Below, one piece after another: positions 1-7,600 of a stretch of DNA of 64,000 bases (the stretch's first letter is position 1; every line of letters begins with the position of its first letter). Under the pieces are notes generated by a model. That model made no database searches and was not told the origin of the DNA. It saw only the letters and a list, made by a program, of their open reading frames with translations. The stretch covers positions 421,001 through 485,000 of the forward strand of contig NZ_CP118611.1 of the NCBI RefSeq assembly GCF_028993555.1. Direction: 5' to 3'. The position numbers were made by a program, and so were the translations under genes. This DNA is from Ensifer adhaerens (GTDB lineage Bacteria > Pseudomonadota > Alphaproteobacteria > Rhizobiales > Rhizobiaceae).

Positions 1-61
1 GTTCGTAGATGCGTGGCGCCGCGCCCGGTTGAGTACGAGCGAGGCGCCGGTGCTGATCGTA

Positions 62-829
62 TCAGCGCGCGCCCATGCGCAGCGCGCCGTCAAGGCGGAT
101 GACTTCACCGTTCAGCATGCGGTTCTCGCAGATGTGCTGCACGAGGGCTGCAAACTCTTCCGGTTTGCCGAGGCGCTGCGGGAAGGGCACGCTCTTGCCG
201 AGCGAATCCTGCACTTCCTGCGGCATGCCGGCCATCATCGGCGTTTCGAAGATGCCCGGAGCGATGGCGACGACACGAATGCCATAGCGCGCAAGCTCGC
301 GCGCGATCGGCAGCGTCATCGAGACGACGCCGCCCTTGGACGCCGCATAGGCGGCCTGGCCGATCTGGCCATCGAAGGCCGCAACCGATGCGGTGTTGAC
401 GATCACCCCCCGTTCGCCGTCCTCGCCCGGCTCTTCCCGCTGGATCGCCTCGGAGGCAAGCCTCAACATGTTGAAACTGCCGATGAGGTTGATGCCGACC
501 GCCCGCGAAAAGCTTTCGAGACGATGCGGGCCGTCGCGGCCGAGCACCTTTTCCCCTGGCGCGATACCGGCGCAGTTCACCAGTCCATGGAGATGGCCGA
601 AGCGGTCCAATGCCGCCGCAACGGCGGCGGCGGCATCCGCCTCGTTGGTGACATCCGTCTTCTGGAAGAGGGCGTTGTTGCCGAGTTCATCGGCCATCTT
701 CTGTCCGGCTTCGGCGTTGACGTCTGCAAGAACCACACAGGCACCCTCGCCATGCAGCCGCCGCGCGACGGCTGCCCCAAGGCCTGACCCGCCACCGGTC
801 ACGATAAAGACTTTTCCATCGATCAGCAT
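62..829 (-). CDS. SDR-family oxidoreductase, 3-hydroxyacyl-CoA dehydrogenase type II-like
   Basis: A 255-residue classical short-chain dehydrogenase. The NAD(P) glycine motif TGGGSGLG lies at residues 11-18, an acidic residue after the second strand (D36) suggests NAD(H), NCAG is at 85-88, and the catalytic set is S148, Y161 and K165 (YAASK). Length and motifs fit the HSD10-like group that oxidises 3-hydroxyacyl-CoAs in the cytosol, but the substrate is inferred. The ATG at 829 is preferred over an upstream in-frame start because AGGAG sits just ahead of it and the glycine motif then falls at the usual distance. It stands alone; no beta-oxidation partner is visible in the 61 bp to the window edge. 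Confidence 0.85.
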   Translation of the reverse strand: MLIDGKVFIVTGGGSGLGAAVARRLHGEGACVVLADVNAEAGQKMADELGNNALFQKTDVTNEADAAAAVAAALDRFGHLHGLVNCAGIAPGEKVLGRDGPHRLESFSRAVGINLIGSFNMLRLASEAIQREEPGEDGERGVIVNTASVAAFDGQIGQAAYAASKGGVVSMTLPIARELARYGIRVVAIAPGIFETPMMAGMPQEVQDSLGKSVPFPQRLGKPEEFAALVQHICENRMLNGEVIRLDGALRMGAR

Positions 830-961
830 CTGAGGCTCCTCCCGTACCGGATCGTGTCGATGGGAAGGACATAGCCTTGCGGAGACATGAAGCCAAGGGT
901 GGCGGGTGCGGCGATGCGTCCCTTCCTGGTCCATGTCACCGCTGCATATCCGTAGGCCGCA

Positions 962-2764
962 CTAGAAATCCGCCACCAGGTGCGGTTCGCGCTCCGGCCC
1001 GAAGCGGGGCTGGACGCCGAGGAAGGAGCCGGCACGACTGATGATCTCCCTGACGACCGGAGCCGCCGTATGGGCTGCCTGACGCCCCCCTCTCTCGCCT
1101 GTCAGCGGCGCATCGACAATCGAAAGGACGATGTAGCGCGGGTTGTCCATCGGGAAGCCGGCAAGAAAGGCGTTGAAGTTGAGGTTCGTGGCGTATCGCC
1201 CGTTGATCACCTTGTCGGCCGTGCCTGTCTTTCCTCCGACATGGAAGCCGGGCACCTGGGCGTGGCGGCCGGAGCCCACCTGGCCATTGCGATTGTAGAG
1301 GTAGCGCATGTCGGCGCTCGTCGTCGGCTGCAGGACCTGCTGAGCCTGTGCCTTCGCCGTCTCGGGGGATCGCGGAAGGAACGTCGGAGCGATCAGCGTG
1401 CCGCCGTTCAGGAGAGCGGCCGCGGCGACCGCGGTTTGCAGCGGTGTGGTCGCAACGCCGTGTCCGAAGGATATGGTCACCGAGTTGATCTTCTTCCAGC
1501 TGCGCGGCTGCGTCGGCGTTGCCGCGCCCGGCAGCTCGGTCTCCATCTTGGAAAGAAGCCCAAGCTTCGTGAGAAAAGCCTGATGTCCCTCGATGCCGAC
1601 CATGTCTGCGACCGCGGCGGTTCCGATATTGGAGGAATATTGAAAGACCTCGGGAATAGTGAGGGGCCGATACTTCCCGCGAAAATCCTTGATGGTGAAG
1701 CCGCCCATGCGGATGGGGCGAGATGCATCGACCACGGAGTTGAGGTTGATCTTGCCGGCGTCCAGCCCCATTGCCAGGGTGAAGCTCTTGAACGTCGAGC
1801 CCATCTCGAACGTCGCATTGCTCATCCGGTTGAACCAGCCCTTTTCGTACTCCTTGTCGATATTGCCGTTGGGCAGCGTGCGCGAAGGCTGGTTCGGATC
1901 GTAGTCGGGCACCGAAGCCATGGCGATGACTTCTCCGGTCTCCACGTCCAGGACCACCGCGCCGGCGGCTTCCGCCTGATAGTCGATCATGGCGCGCGCA
2001 ACCGCTTCTCGCACGATGCTCTGAACGCGAATATCGATCGAGAGCTTGACCGGCTCGAGCGGGGTGCTTCCGGTCAAGCCCGCCGCGCGGAGATCGGCAA
2101 GCCCCTGCTGATCAATGTAGCGCTCCATGCCCTGCAGGCCCTGATTGTCGACGTTGACATGCCCGAGGATGTGCGAGGCCGTCGATCCGCCCGGATAAAA
2201 GCGCCGCTTTTCCGGCCGGAAGCCGATGCCGGGAATGCCGAGCGCCAATATGTCCGCCTGCTGGCGCGGCGTGAGCTGCCGCCGCAACCATTGGAAGGCG
2301 GTGCCGGATCGAAGCTTCCGGTGCGTATCGCGCCAATCGAGATTGGGAATGACGGTTGCGAGTTTCTCGACGACTTCGTCCGCATCGACGATCTTTCGCG
2401 GCTCGGCATAGAGCGACACCATGTCGAGGTCTGTCGCCAGCAGCTCCCCGTGCCGATCGACGATGTCAGGACGAGAGGCCACGGCGTGGCTGGCGGAGTT
2501 GATCCATGCCGTTTCGACAGGTCTTTCCAATCCGTACTGGACCAGGCGCCCCATGGTGACCAGAAAGATCACCGCAAAGCCGGCGATGATAATGCCAAGC
2601 CGTTGCCGCGCCTGCGTTCTCCGGCCCAGCGTGGCGCCGACGATCGCTCCGCTTTTGCCACTGACGTTTCGTTTCAGGGAAAAATGTGCCCGGCTTTTGA
2701 GCCGGACGGCGAGAGAGATCAATGTCATTCCGAACGCATCCAGATCTAAGCCACCCGAAGCCAT
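962..2764 (-). CDS. ftsI: FtsI-type peptidoglycan transpeptidase (class B PBP), stand-alone paralogue
   Basis: A 600-residue class B penicillin-binding protein. One membrane segment lies near residues 57-73, followed by the non-catalytic pedestal domain and the transpeptidase domain with all three active-site motifs: STFK at 323-326, SSN at 377-379 and KTG at 512-514. It should cross-link septal peptidoglycan in the periplasm. It is not in a dcw cell-wall cluster, so it is probably a second FtsI copy rather than the essential one. Start is uncertain: the ATG at 2764 has no good ribosome site and a second ATG lies at 2728. A perfect TTAA-N7-TTAA box lies about 100 bp upstream, suggesting CtrA control. 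An antisense frame over it is a shadow. Confidence 0.9.
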   Translation of the reverse strand: MASGGLDLDAFGMTLISLAVRLKSRAHFSLKRNVSGKSGAIVGATLGRRTQARQRLGIIIAGFAVIFLVTMGRLVQYGLERPVETAWINSASHAVASRPDIVDRHGELLATDLDMVSLYAEPRKIVDADEVVEKLATVIPNLDWRDTHRKLRSGTAFQWLRRQLTPRQQADILALGIPGIGFRPEKRRFYPGGSTASHILGHVNVDNQGLQGMERYIDQQGLADLRAAGLTGSTPLEPVKLSIDIRVQSIVREAVARAMIDYQAEAAGAVVLDVETGEVIAMASVPDYDPNQPSRTLPNGNIDKEYEKGWFNRMSNATFEMGSTFKSFTLAMGLDAGKINLNSVVDASRPIRMGGFTIKDFRGKYRPLTIPEVFQYSSNIGTAAVADMVGIEGHQAFLTKLGLLSKMETELPGAATPTQPRSWKKINSVTISFGHGVATTPLQTAVAAAALLNGGTLIAPTFLPRSPETAKAQAQQVLQPTTSADMRYLYNRNGQVGSGRHAQVPGFHVGGKTGTADKVINGRYATNLNFNAFLAGFPMDNPRYIVLSIVDAPLTGERGGRQAAHTAAPVVREIISRAGSFLGVQPRFGPEREPHLVADF

Positions 2765-2861
2765 GGGATCAGTCTGCCAGACGGCACACCGAAGAAGGTT
2801 CTCGGGCGGGGATTAAAAGAGGATAGGCTTTGCCTGTGCGGCTAAAATTGTTCGGTATGTC

Positions 2862-2876
2862 TTAACAACCTGTTAA
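2862..2876 (-). promoter_or_regulatory. Candidate CtrA box upstream of the ftsI paralogue
   Basis: TTAA at 2862-2865 and TTAA at 2873-2876 are separated by exactly 7 nt and followed by C, matching the full alphaproteobacterial CtrA consensus TTAA-N7-TTAA. It lies about 100 bp upstream of the ftsI-like start in a 62-percent-GC-type sequence where such a motif is rare. Function is inferred. Confidence 0.55.
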
Positions 2877-2996
2877 CCCTTGCGCGCTCTGGTTGTCGAT
2901 CCACAGGTAATCTACGGAGAAACGCGTGGAGACCGGATCGACGGCGGAAGGACGCGGGCTCCGCGTCTCTCCGGCGCGGACAGCGCGAAATTGAAA

Positions 2997-3317
2997 CTAG
3001 CGCTGCGCGATCGGCGAGATCTCGATGATCTTGATGCCGACGGCGTTGCTGGATTCGTCGTAGACGATCTCCCCTCGTCCGATGACCATGCCGTTGACCT
3101 TGAGTTCGACCGGATCGCCGAAATTGCGGTCGAGGTGGATCGTATCATCAGGATGGAGTTTCGAGATCTGGGAGACCGTCAGTTTGGCCCGCCCGATGAC
3201 TGCCTCGATCGCCAGGGGGATGCCCTGGACAGCGCGCTCGCTCATGACCGAGCGGGTCTCAAACGCAGGGCTTTCATCGAGCTCGATCAGCTCTTCCTGT
3301 AGCTTCTTGTTAATCAT
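2997..3317 (-). CDS. Stand-alone FliN/SpoA-domain protein
   Basis: A 106-residue protein (115 if the upstream GTG at 3344 is used). Nearly the whole chain is a SpoA (FliN/YscQ C-terminal) domain: a run of the form IPLAIEAVIGR, then LHPDDTIHLDR, DPVELKVNG and GRGEIVYDE, followed by an isoleucine-rich last strand. This fold builds the C-ring of flagellar motors and type III secretion systems in the cytosol. No other flagellar or secretion gene is in the window, so it may be a second FliN-like protein. A GGATGG stretch precedes the chosen ATG, but the site is weak. A TTAA-N7-TTAA box lies about 110 bp upstream. Confidence 0.75.
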   Translation of the reverse strand: MINKKLQEELIELDESPAFETRSVMSERAVQGIPLAIEAVIGRAKLTVSQISKLHPDDTIHLDRNFGDPVELKVNGMVIGRGEIVYDESSNAVGIKIIEISPIAQR

Positions 3318-3345
3318 TCTGCACCATCCAAAGCACTGATTCACG

Positions 3346-3362
3346 ACTCTTTAACAAAGAGT
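3346..3362. promoter_or_regulatory. 7-bp inverted repeat at the 5' end of the FliN-like gene
   Basis: ACTCTTT and AAAGAGT are separated by 3 nt, ending next to the possible GTG start at 3344. It overlaps a degenerate CtrA-like site (TTAA-N7-TTGC). It may be an operator or a structured leader; nothing decides between these. Confidence 0.35.
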
Positions 3363-3428
3363 TGCGCTAGTTCGCCCTGGGTAGCAACCGTGGCTAAATG
3401 GGGGTTCTGCCTGCCTCGCAAGCGAGCG

Positions 3429-3443
3429 TTAACAAACGGTTAA
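3429..3443 (-). promoter_or_regulatory. Candidate CtrA box upstream of the FliN-like gene
   Basis: TTAA at 3429-3432 and TTAA at 3440-3443 with a 7-nt spacer, followed by C. It lies about 110 bp upstream of the ATG at 3317 and downstream of the gene ending at 3473, so it most likely serves the FliN-like gene. Confidence 0.55.
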
Positions 3444-3472
3444 CATCCACAACGCCGGGCCCATCGGAGACC

Positions 3473-3862
3473 TCAAAGCGTCACTGCGTTCCAGTTTCCG
3501 TCCCGTTTTTGGAAACCGATCATACGACGGCCGTTCGGCAACTTGTCGCCGAGTCGCACGACATAGACGTAGCCCTCGTAAACCATCAGACCCTGATCAC
3601 CATTGCTGTAGAGGATCTCGAAACCTGGCGGGTTGTTCGGGGATGCGCCTGCATCCGTAGGAGCCCCTGACGGATCGATCGCCGCCACTTCCGAGGGAAC
3701 GTTTTGGGGGCCAACGAGATAGTATAGCGACGACGCAAGGGCGGCGGCGCAGAGGAGGCCGCCGACCAGCGATGGCACCAGGCGCAGCTTGAAACGTTTT
3801 GGCGACGGCTGAGGTGTTGCAACACTCAAGTTCGTTTTCCCGATTCGATCAAAAACTTCCAT
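3473..3862 (-). CDS. Hypothetical single-pass membrane protein
   Basis: A 129-residue protein from the ATG at 3862; an in-frame start at 4000 would add a low-complexity Arg/Ser-rich stretch and is less likely. A cytosolic basic segment (residues about 1-27) is followed by one transmembrane helix (about 28-50), then a linker rich in Pro, Ala and Ser, and a C-terminal globular part with GFEILYSNGDQGLMVYEG and RRMIGFQKRDGNW that should face the periplasm. I do not recognise the family. It lies upstream of the FliN-like gene in the same direction, but the 130-bp gap holding a CtrA-like box argues for separate promoters. Confidence 0.6.
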   Translation of the reverse strand: MEVFDRIGKTNLSVATPQPSPKRFKLRLVPSLVGGLLCAAALASSLYYLVGPQNVPSEVAAIDPSGAPTDAGASPNNPPGFEILYSNGDQGLMVYEGYVYVVRLGDKLPNGRRMIGFQKRDGNWNAVTL

Positions 3863-4128
3863 CGGAACCGTTCTCACGCGGCATTGCCCGGCAGCCGCTA
3901 CAGACGATGCTGTTGGCGGGCGGCTGGATCTGCTTCGCGGAGCCGTTCCCTGCTTCAATCCGAAGAGGCCACGACCTCTCAGAATCAACAGCATGCCCAT
4001 TCGCCGATATCAGGGACATATGGTCCCGGGCGTTTCCACACCTTTTGAGTGTCCGCAGGATCGGCCCCACTTCGCCTTCAAGTAGGGCCGATGAGATGCT
4101 TTGCCAGAGCATTGTCGACCGGGCGCCG

Positions 4129-4398
4129 CTAGGTTGCCTCGCGCTTGCCGATTTGGACGAGCCGCAGCCATGGGGCCAGGTGGAAGACGCTCATCAAGAC
4201 GTACATTGCGGCCATCCCGCCGATCTGCAGCCCTGGTTCACCGGCACATAACATCTGCCCGACGTCGGTGCCCCATGCGCCGACCGAAAGTGCCATGAGC
4301 GCGAAGGTCGGCGATGCGGCGAGGGCAAGCCCATCGGCCGCCCTCCGTGCCGCCGTCCGGTGGAGCTCTCGCGTGCCGGTAGAGAGGCTCGCGCTCAC
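4129..4398 (-). CDS. Small membrane protein coupled to the DUF899 gene
   Basis: An 89-residue protein starting at a GTG that shares bases with the stop of the upstream DUF899 gene (GTGA overlap at 4395-4398), so translation is probably coupled. It holds two hydrophobic stretches: ASPTFALMALSVGAWG at about residues 28-43 and IGGMAAMYVLMSVFHLAPWL at about 60-79. The latter has a His-Leu-Ala-Pro-Trp that looks like a membrane-interface end. The frame stays open further upstream inside the DUF899 gene, but that part is antisense-like low-complexity Arg-rich sequence. Function unknown; the coupling suggests it anchors or assists the thioredoxin-like DUF899 protein. Confidence 0.65.
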   Translation of the reverse strand: MSASLSTGTRELHRTAARRAADGLALAASPTFALMALSVGAWGTDVGQMLCAGEPGLQIGGMAAMYVLMSVFHLAPWLRLVQIGKREAT

Positions 4399-5183
4399 CG
4401 CACTGCGCTCGCATCCTGGCTCCGCATCGCGGCTTCGCCGGCGTCCGAGACCTCGACCCAGCGCCGATCGGGTGCGGCGCCCTCGACATAGCTGTCGTTC
4501 CAGTTCCACCACTTGTAGCTCGGTGTCTGGGGATAGCCCTCGGGAGAGTCTTCCCACGCCTCCTGTCGGCCGAGCGGCGTGATGTCCAGATAGTTCCAGG
4601 TGCCTCCCATCTGCTCGTCGCCGCGGTTGTTGATGAAATAGGTACGGAACAGCCGGTCGCCGTCGCGGAAGAACACGTTGTGGCCGTGCCACTCATCGAC
4701 GCCGAAGTCGAGATCGAACTCGTCGGCGATGGTGTACCACGGCATCGTCCAACCCATGCGCGCCTTCAGCCTGGCAATATCCATCTGCGGCGCCCGCGAG
4801 GCGAAGACCAAGGTAGTATCGCGGGCGTTGAGGTGGGAAAGATGCGCGACCTGGTCGGCAACCATGGAACAGCCGCGGCAGGCGTGCTCGGGCCAGCCAA
4901 AGACGCCCGGCTCATAGAAGGCGCGGTAGACGATCAACTGGTGCCGACCTGCAAAGAGGTCCAGCAGGCTTTGCTTGCCCTCGGGTCCCTCGAAGACATA
5001 CTCCTTCGTCACGGCCATCCACGGCATGCGCCGGCGTTCGGCAGCGAGTGCATCGCGAGCACGCGTGTGTGCCTTTTCCCTGATGAGCAGATTCTGGCGC
5101 GCCTCTTCCCAGGCCTGCTGCGAGACCACCTGCGGCTTCTGCATGGCGGGTTGGTCGTTCGCAATCTCGACTGTCTTTTCCAT
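4395..5183 (-). CDS. DUF899 family thioredoxin-like protein
   Basis: A 262-residue DUF899 protein. It carries the family marks LIVYRAFYEP, a Cys pair in ACRGCSM at about residues 101-107, and the strongly conserved region with HGHNVFFRDG and a C-terminal Trp-rich end (YKWWNWNDSY). The fold is thioredoxin-like with a CxxC-type pair, so a thiol-disulphide role is predicted, but no substrate is established for the family. No signal peptide. GAGGAG lies upstream of the ATG. The stop overlaps the start of a small membrane protein, forming a two-gene unit. Confidence 0.8.
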   Translation of the reverse strand: MEKTVEIANDQPAMQKPQVVSQQAWEEARQNLLIREKAHTRARDALAAERRRMPWMAVTKEYVFEGPEGKQSLLDLFAGRHQLIVYRAFYEPGVFGWPEHACRGCSMVADQVAHLSHLNARDTTLVFASRAPQMDIARLKARMGWTMPWYTIADEFDLDFGVDEWHGHNVFFRDGDRLFRTYFINNRGDEQMGGTWNYLDITPLGRQEAWEDSPEGYPQTPSYKWWNWNDSYVEGAAPDRRWVEVSDAGEAAMRSQDASAVR

Positions 5184-5362
5184 GGCGTAACAACTCCTCG
5201 TTTTAGGCGAAGTCTGCGTCGCGCGGCCGGAGCGCCGGGAAACAGGTCATCGCGTCGTCATCGGGGGTAGTTTGTCACCGCGGATCAACTGGCGGGAGTA
5301 ACAACTGTGACGGCATTAATTCGGGGCGACGCGATGGCGGCTTAGGCCAGTCACCTTCCGTC

Positions 5363-6259
5363 CTACAGGCCCGTCTGCCTGATCTCGCCGGCGAAGAAAT
5401 CGGCAAAGGCCTTTACCTTCGGCAGCAGCAACCGATTGGTTGGATAGACGATATAGATACCGCGCTCGGCGAGTCTATGTTGCGGCAGGACCCGCACGAG
5501 CTTGCCTTGGACTAGCAGTGGGTTGGCGATGAAGGATGGCAAGGCGCCGATACCGATGCCGGCCTGGATCATCTCGCTCAGCATCAGGCTGTTGTCGACG
5601 ACGAAGCGTGCCGGCAGTTCTATGCTCGCCGTGCCGTCGGGACCTTCGACGATCCAGCTTCCCGGCTGGTCGGCGAGCCGGTAACTGAGGCAATCGTGGT
5701 TCTTGAGATCGCTCACGCGCGCCGGGGTGCCCCTGGCCGACAGATAGGCGGGCGCCGCGCAGATGATTTGTTCGACCTCGCCGAGCCGCTTGGCGATCAG
5801 TGACGAATCCGCAAGTGCCGCGCGCACGCGGATCGAGACATCGAAACCCTCGGAGACGACGTCGAGCACGTGATCGTCGAGCGTCATGTCGACCTTCAAC
5901 TGCGGATGCAGCGCCATGAAACGTGCCACCATCGGCGCCAGGACCGTCAGCCCGAAGGAAAGGGGGGCGTTGATCCGCAGCCGGCCATTGATCTCTCCGG
6001 CCTCGCCCGATGTCGAACGCTCCAATTGGTCGAGTTCGTCGAGGAGCCTGCAGCACTCGGCAAAGTAGCCGCGCCCCGCCTCCGACAGGCTCATGCGCCG
6101 GGTGGTGCGTAGAATGAGCACTGTGCCGAGGCGTTCCTCGAGTTGCCGGATCTGCTTGCTGACCGACGCATTCGATTGCCTGAGCTCCTCGGCCGCCTTG
6201 TTGAAGCTTTGAAGCTCAATGACGCGCCGAAACGCACGCATGGCCGCCAACAGGTCCAT
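5363..6259 (-). CDS. LysR-family transcriptional regulator
   Basis: A 298-residue LysR-type regulator: winged helix-turn-helix at residues about 1-60 (SFNKAAEELRQSNASVSKQI region) and a two-lobed effector domain from about 90. It is of the CrgA/AaeR-like subgroup by its N-terminus MDLLAAMRAFRRVIE. CTGGAGA precedes the ATG. It is divergent from the cyclase-family gene at 6374, with 114 bp between them, so it likely controls that gene and itself. A candidate site is the ATAT-N9-ATAT dyad at 6277-6293. Confidence 0.85.
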   Translation of the reverse strand: MDLLAAMRAFRRVIELQSFNKAAEELRQSNASVSKQIRQLEERLGTVLILRTTRRMSLSEAGRGYFAECCRLLDELDQLERSTSGEAGEINGRLRINAPLSFGLTVLAPMVARFMALHPQLKVDMTLDDHVLDVVSEGFDVSIRVRAALADSSLIAKRLGEVEQIICAAPAYLSARGTPARVSDLKNHDCLSYRLADQPGSWIVEGPDGTASIELPARFVVDNSLMLSEMIQAGIGIGALPSFIANPLLVQGKLVRVLPQHRLAERGIYIVYPTNRLLLPKVKAFADFFAGEIRQTGL

Positions 6260-6276
6260 AATTTCTCCAGAGTAAA

Positions 6277-6293
6277 ATATCTATTCTCTATAT
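6277..6293. promoter_or_regulatory. Candidate LysR-type operator
   Basis: AT-rich dyad ATAT (6277-6280), 9-nt centre, ATAT (6290-6293) in the divergent spacer; it contains a T-N11-A pattern as in LTTR boxes. It is close to the regulator start, fitting autoregulation. AT-rich promoter sequence could give this by chance. Confidence 0.35.
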
Positions 6294-6373
6294 CGCTGAT
6301 TATTCGCAATGTAGCCAGCAATAAGGTGATCTCAGCTTCCTGATGTTCAGGCAATGCAGAAAAGGAGTTCACC

Positions 6374-7360
6374 ATGTTCAACACCGCAACGTTCAGCCGC
6401 ACACTGGCGGTCTCTCTCGTGGCCGGATTGCTGGGGAGCGCGACCTTCGCGCAGGATGTCGGCAAAAGCCCCTGGGGGCCGAAGGACGAGATCGGGCGCC
6501 TCAACCTGATCACGCCCGCCTCGCGCGCAGCCGTCCTGTCGCGCATCGAGGGCGCCAAGTCCTACGACCTTGCCGTGGAGTATTTCATCGGCATGCCGAG
6601 CTGGGAGGCAGCCGGCGATCCGCCGTACCAGATGTGGATGACCCACACGCCGCACGGCACGGAGGTTTCAGATCCGATGAAGGTCGGCAAGGAGATGAAC
6701 CAGCACGTCAGCTACTCGGGCTCGGCCGTTTCGATGTACGCGCATATGGGTACGCATATCGATGCGCTGAACCACTTCGGCCTGAACGGCAAGATCTGGA
6801 ACGGTTATGCGGCAGCCGATAACCTCGGCGACCAGGGCTGGACCGTCACTGGCGCCGAGAAATTGCCGCCGATCGTGGCGCGCGGCGTCCTGATCGATGT
6901 CGCGGCGGCAAAGGGCATGCAGATGCTGCCGGAAAACTACCGCATTACCCGCAAGGATCTGCAGGAGGCGCTCGACAGCCAGGGTGTCGGGCTCCAGGAA
7001 GGCGACGTGGCGTTGATCCGGACCGGGCGCATGCAACACTATGAAGACAAGTCCGCCTACATGAGCAACCCGCCTGGGCTCAGCATCGACGCGGCGAAGT
7101 TCCTGGTCGACGACGGCGGCGCCATGGTCGTCGGTGCCGACAATCTGAGCTTCGAAGCGTTTCCGGCAGAAACCGAAAACAACTATATCCCGGTTCACAC
7201 CTACCTGCTGGCGCAGCAGGGCGCGCCGATCATCGAGCTCATCAATCTCGAAGAACTGTCGAAGGACCGGATTTATGAATTCGCCTTTGTCGGCGCGTCG
7301 CTCAAGTTCCGCGGGGCCGATGCCGCGCCGATCCGCCCTGTCGCCTTCCCGCTGCGCTGA
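6374..7360 (+). CDS. Exported cyclase-family (PF04199) metal-dependent hydrolase
   Basis: A 328-residue protein with an N-terminal signal peptide (residues about 1-26, ending ATFA) and a cyclase/kynurenine-formamidase-type domain. The metal-binding motif HMGTHIDALNHF is plain near residues 125-136, matching HxGTHxD. Members hydrolyse amide or ester bonds in cyclic or N-formyl compounds; the substrate cannot be told here. Export to the periplasm is unusual compared with cytosolic KynB. AAAGGAG precedes the ATG. The divergent LysR gene is the probable regulator; a strong bidirectional hairpin follows the gene. Confidence 0.8.
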   Translation: MFNTATFSRTLAVSLVAGLLGSATFAQDVGKSPWGPKDEIGRLNLITPASRAAVLSRIEGAKSYDLAVEYFIGMPSWEAAGDPPYQMWMTHTPHGTEVSDPMKVGKEMNQHVSYSGSAVSMYAHMGTHIDALNHFGLNGKIWNGYAAADNLGDQGWTVTGAEKLPPIVARGVLIDVAAAKGMQMLPENYRITRKDLQEALDSQGVGLQEGDVALIRTGRMQHYEDKSAYMSNPPGLSIDAAKFLVDDGGAMVVGADNLSFEAFPAETENNYIPVHTYLLAQQGAPIIELINLEELSKDRIYEFAFVGASLKFRGADAAPIRPVAFPLR

Positions 7361-7434
7361 TATCCGGAGACCGTAAGCGCCATTTGCGCTGAACGGCACG
7401 GGTTCAAGGCAAAGCCGCTCGACCGATCAAACGA

Positions 7435-7470
7435 CGAATGCGCCGCGGGAATTCCGCGGCGCATTCGTTT
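7435..7470. terminator. Bidirectional terminator hairpin
   Basis: A perfect 14-bp stem, 7435-7448 with 7454-7467, around a 5-nt loop GAATT. TTT follows on the plus side and CGTTTGAT on the minus side. It lies between the convergent hydrolase and MFS genes and can end both. Confidence 0.75.
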
Positions 7471-7600
7471 GGTCGTCGGGCAGAACCTGTTCCACCCGTT
7501 GCGATCAGCTTGGGATGGCGATGATCCGATCAAACGTGAAAAGTTCCGCGCTGCGATGTTTTCGGGGAGGCAAGCGTCCGCACGTTTTCTGCAGCGCACT

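Noticed and set aside
1..61. Left-edge partial gene
   Set aside because: No open frame with recognisable protein sequence in 61 bp.
980..2749. Long plus-strand open frame (589 codons) across the transpeptidase gene
   Set aside because: Exactly antisense to a gene with full catalytic motifs; composition is Arg/Gly/Asp-rich as expected from the reverse frame of GC-rich coding DNA.
4399..4692. Upstream extension of the 89-residue membrane protein
   Set aside because: Lies within the DUF899 gene in another frame and is Arg/Gly/Pro-rich; the GTG in the stop overlap is a better start.
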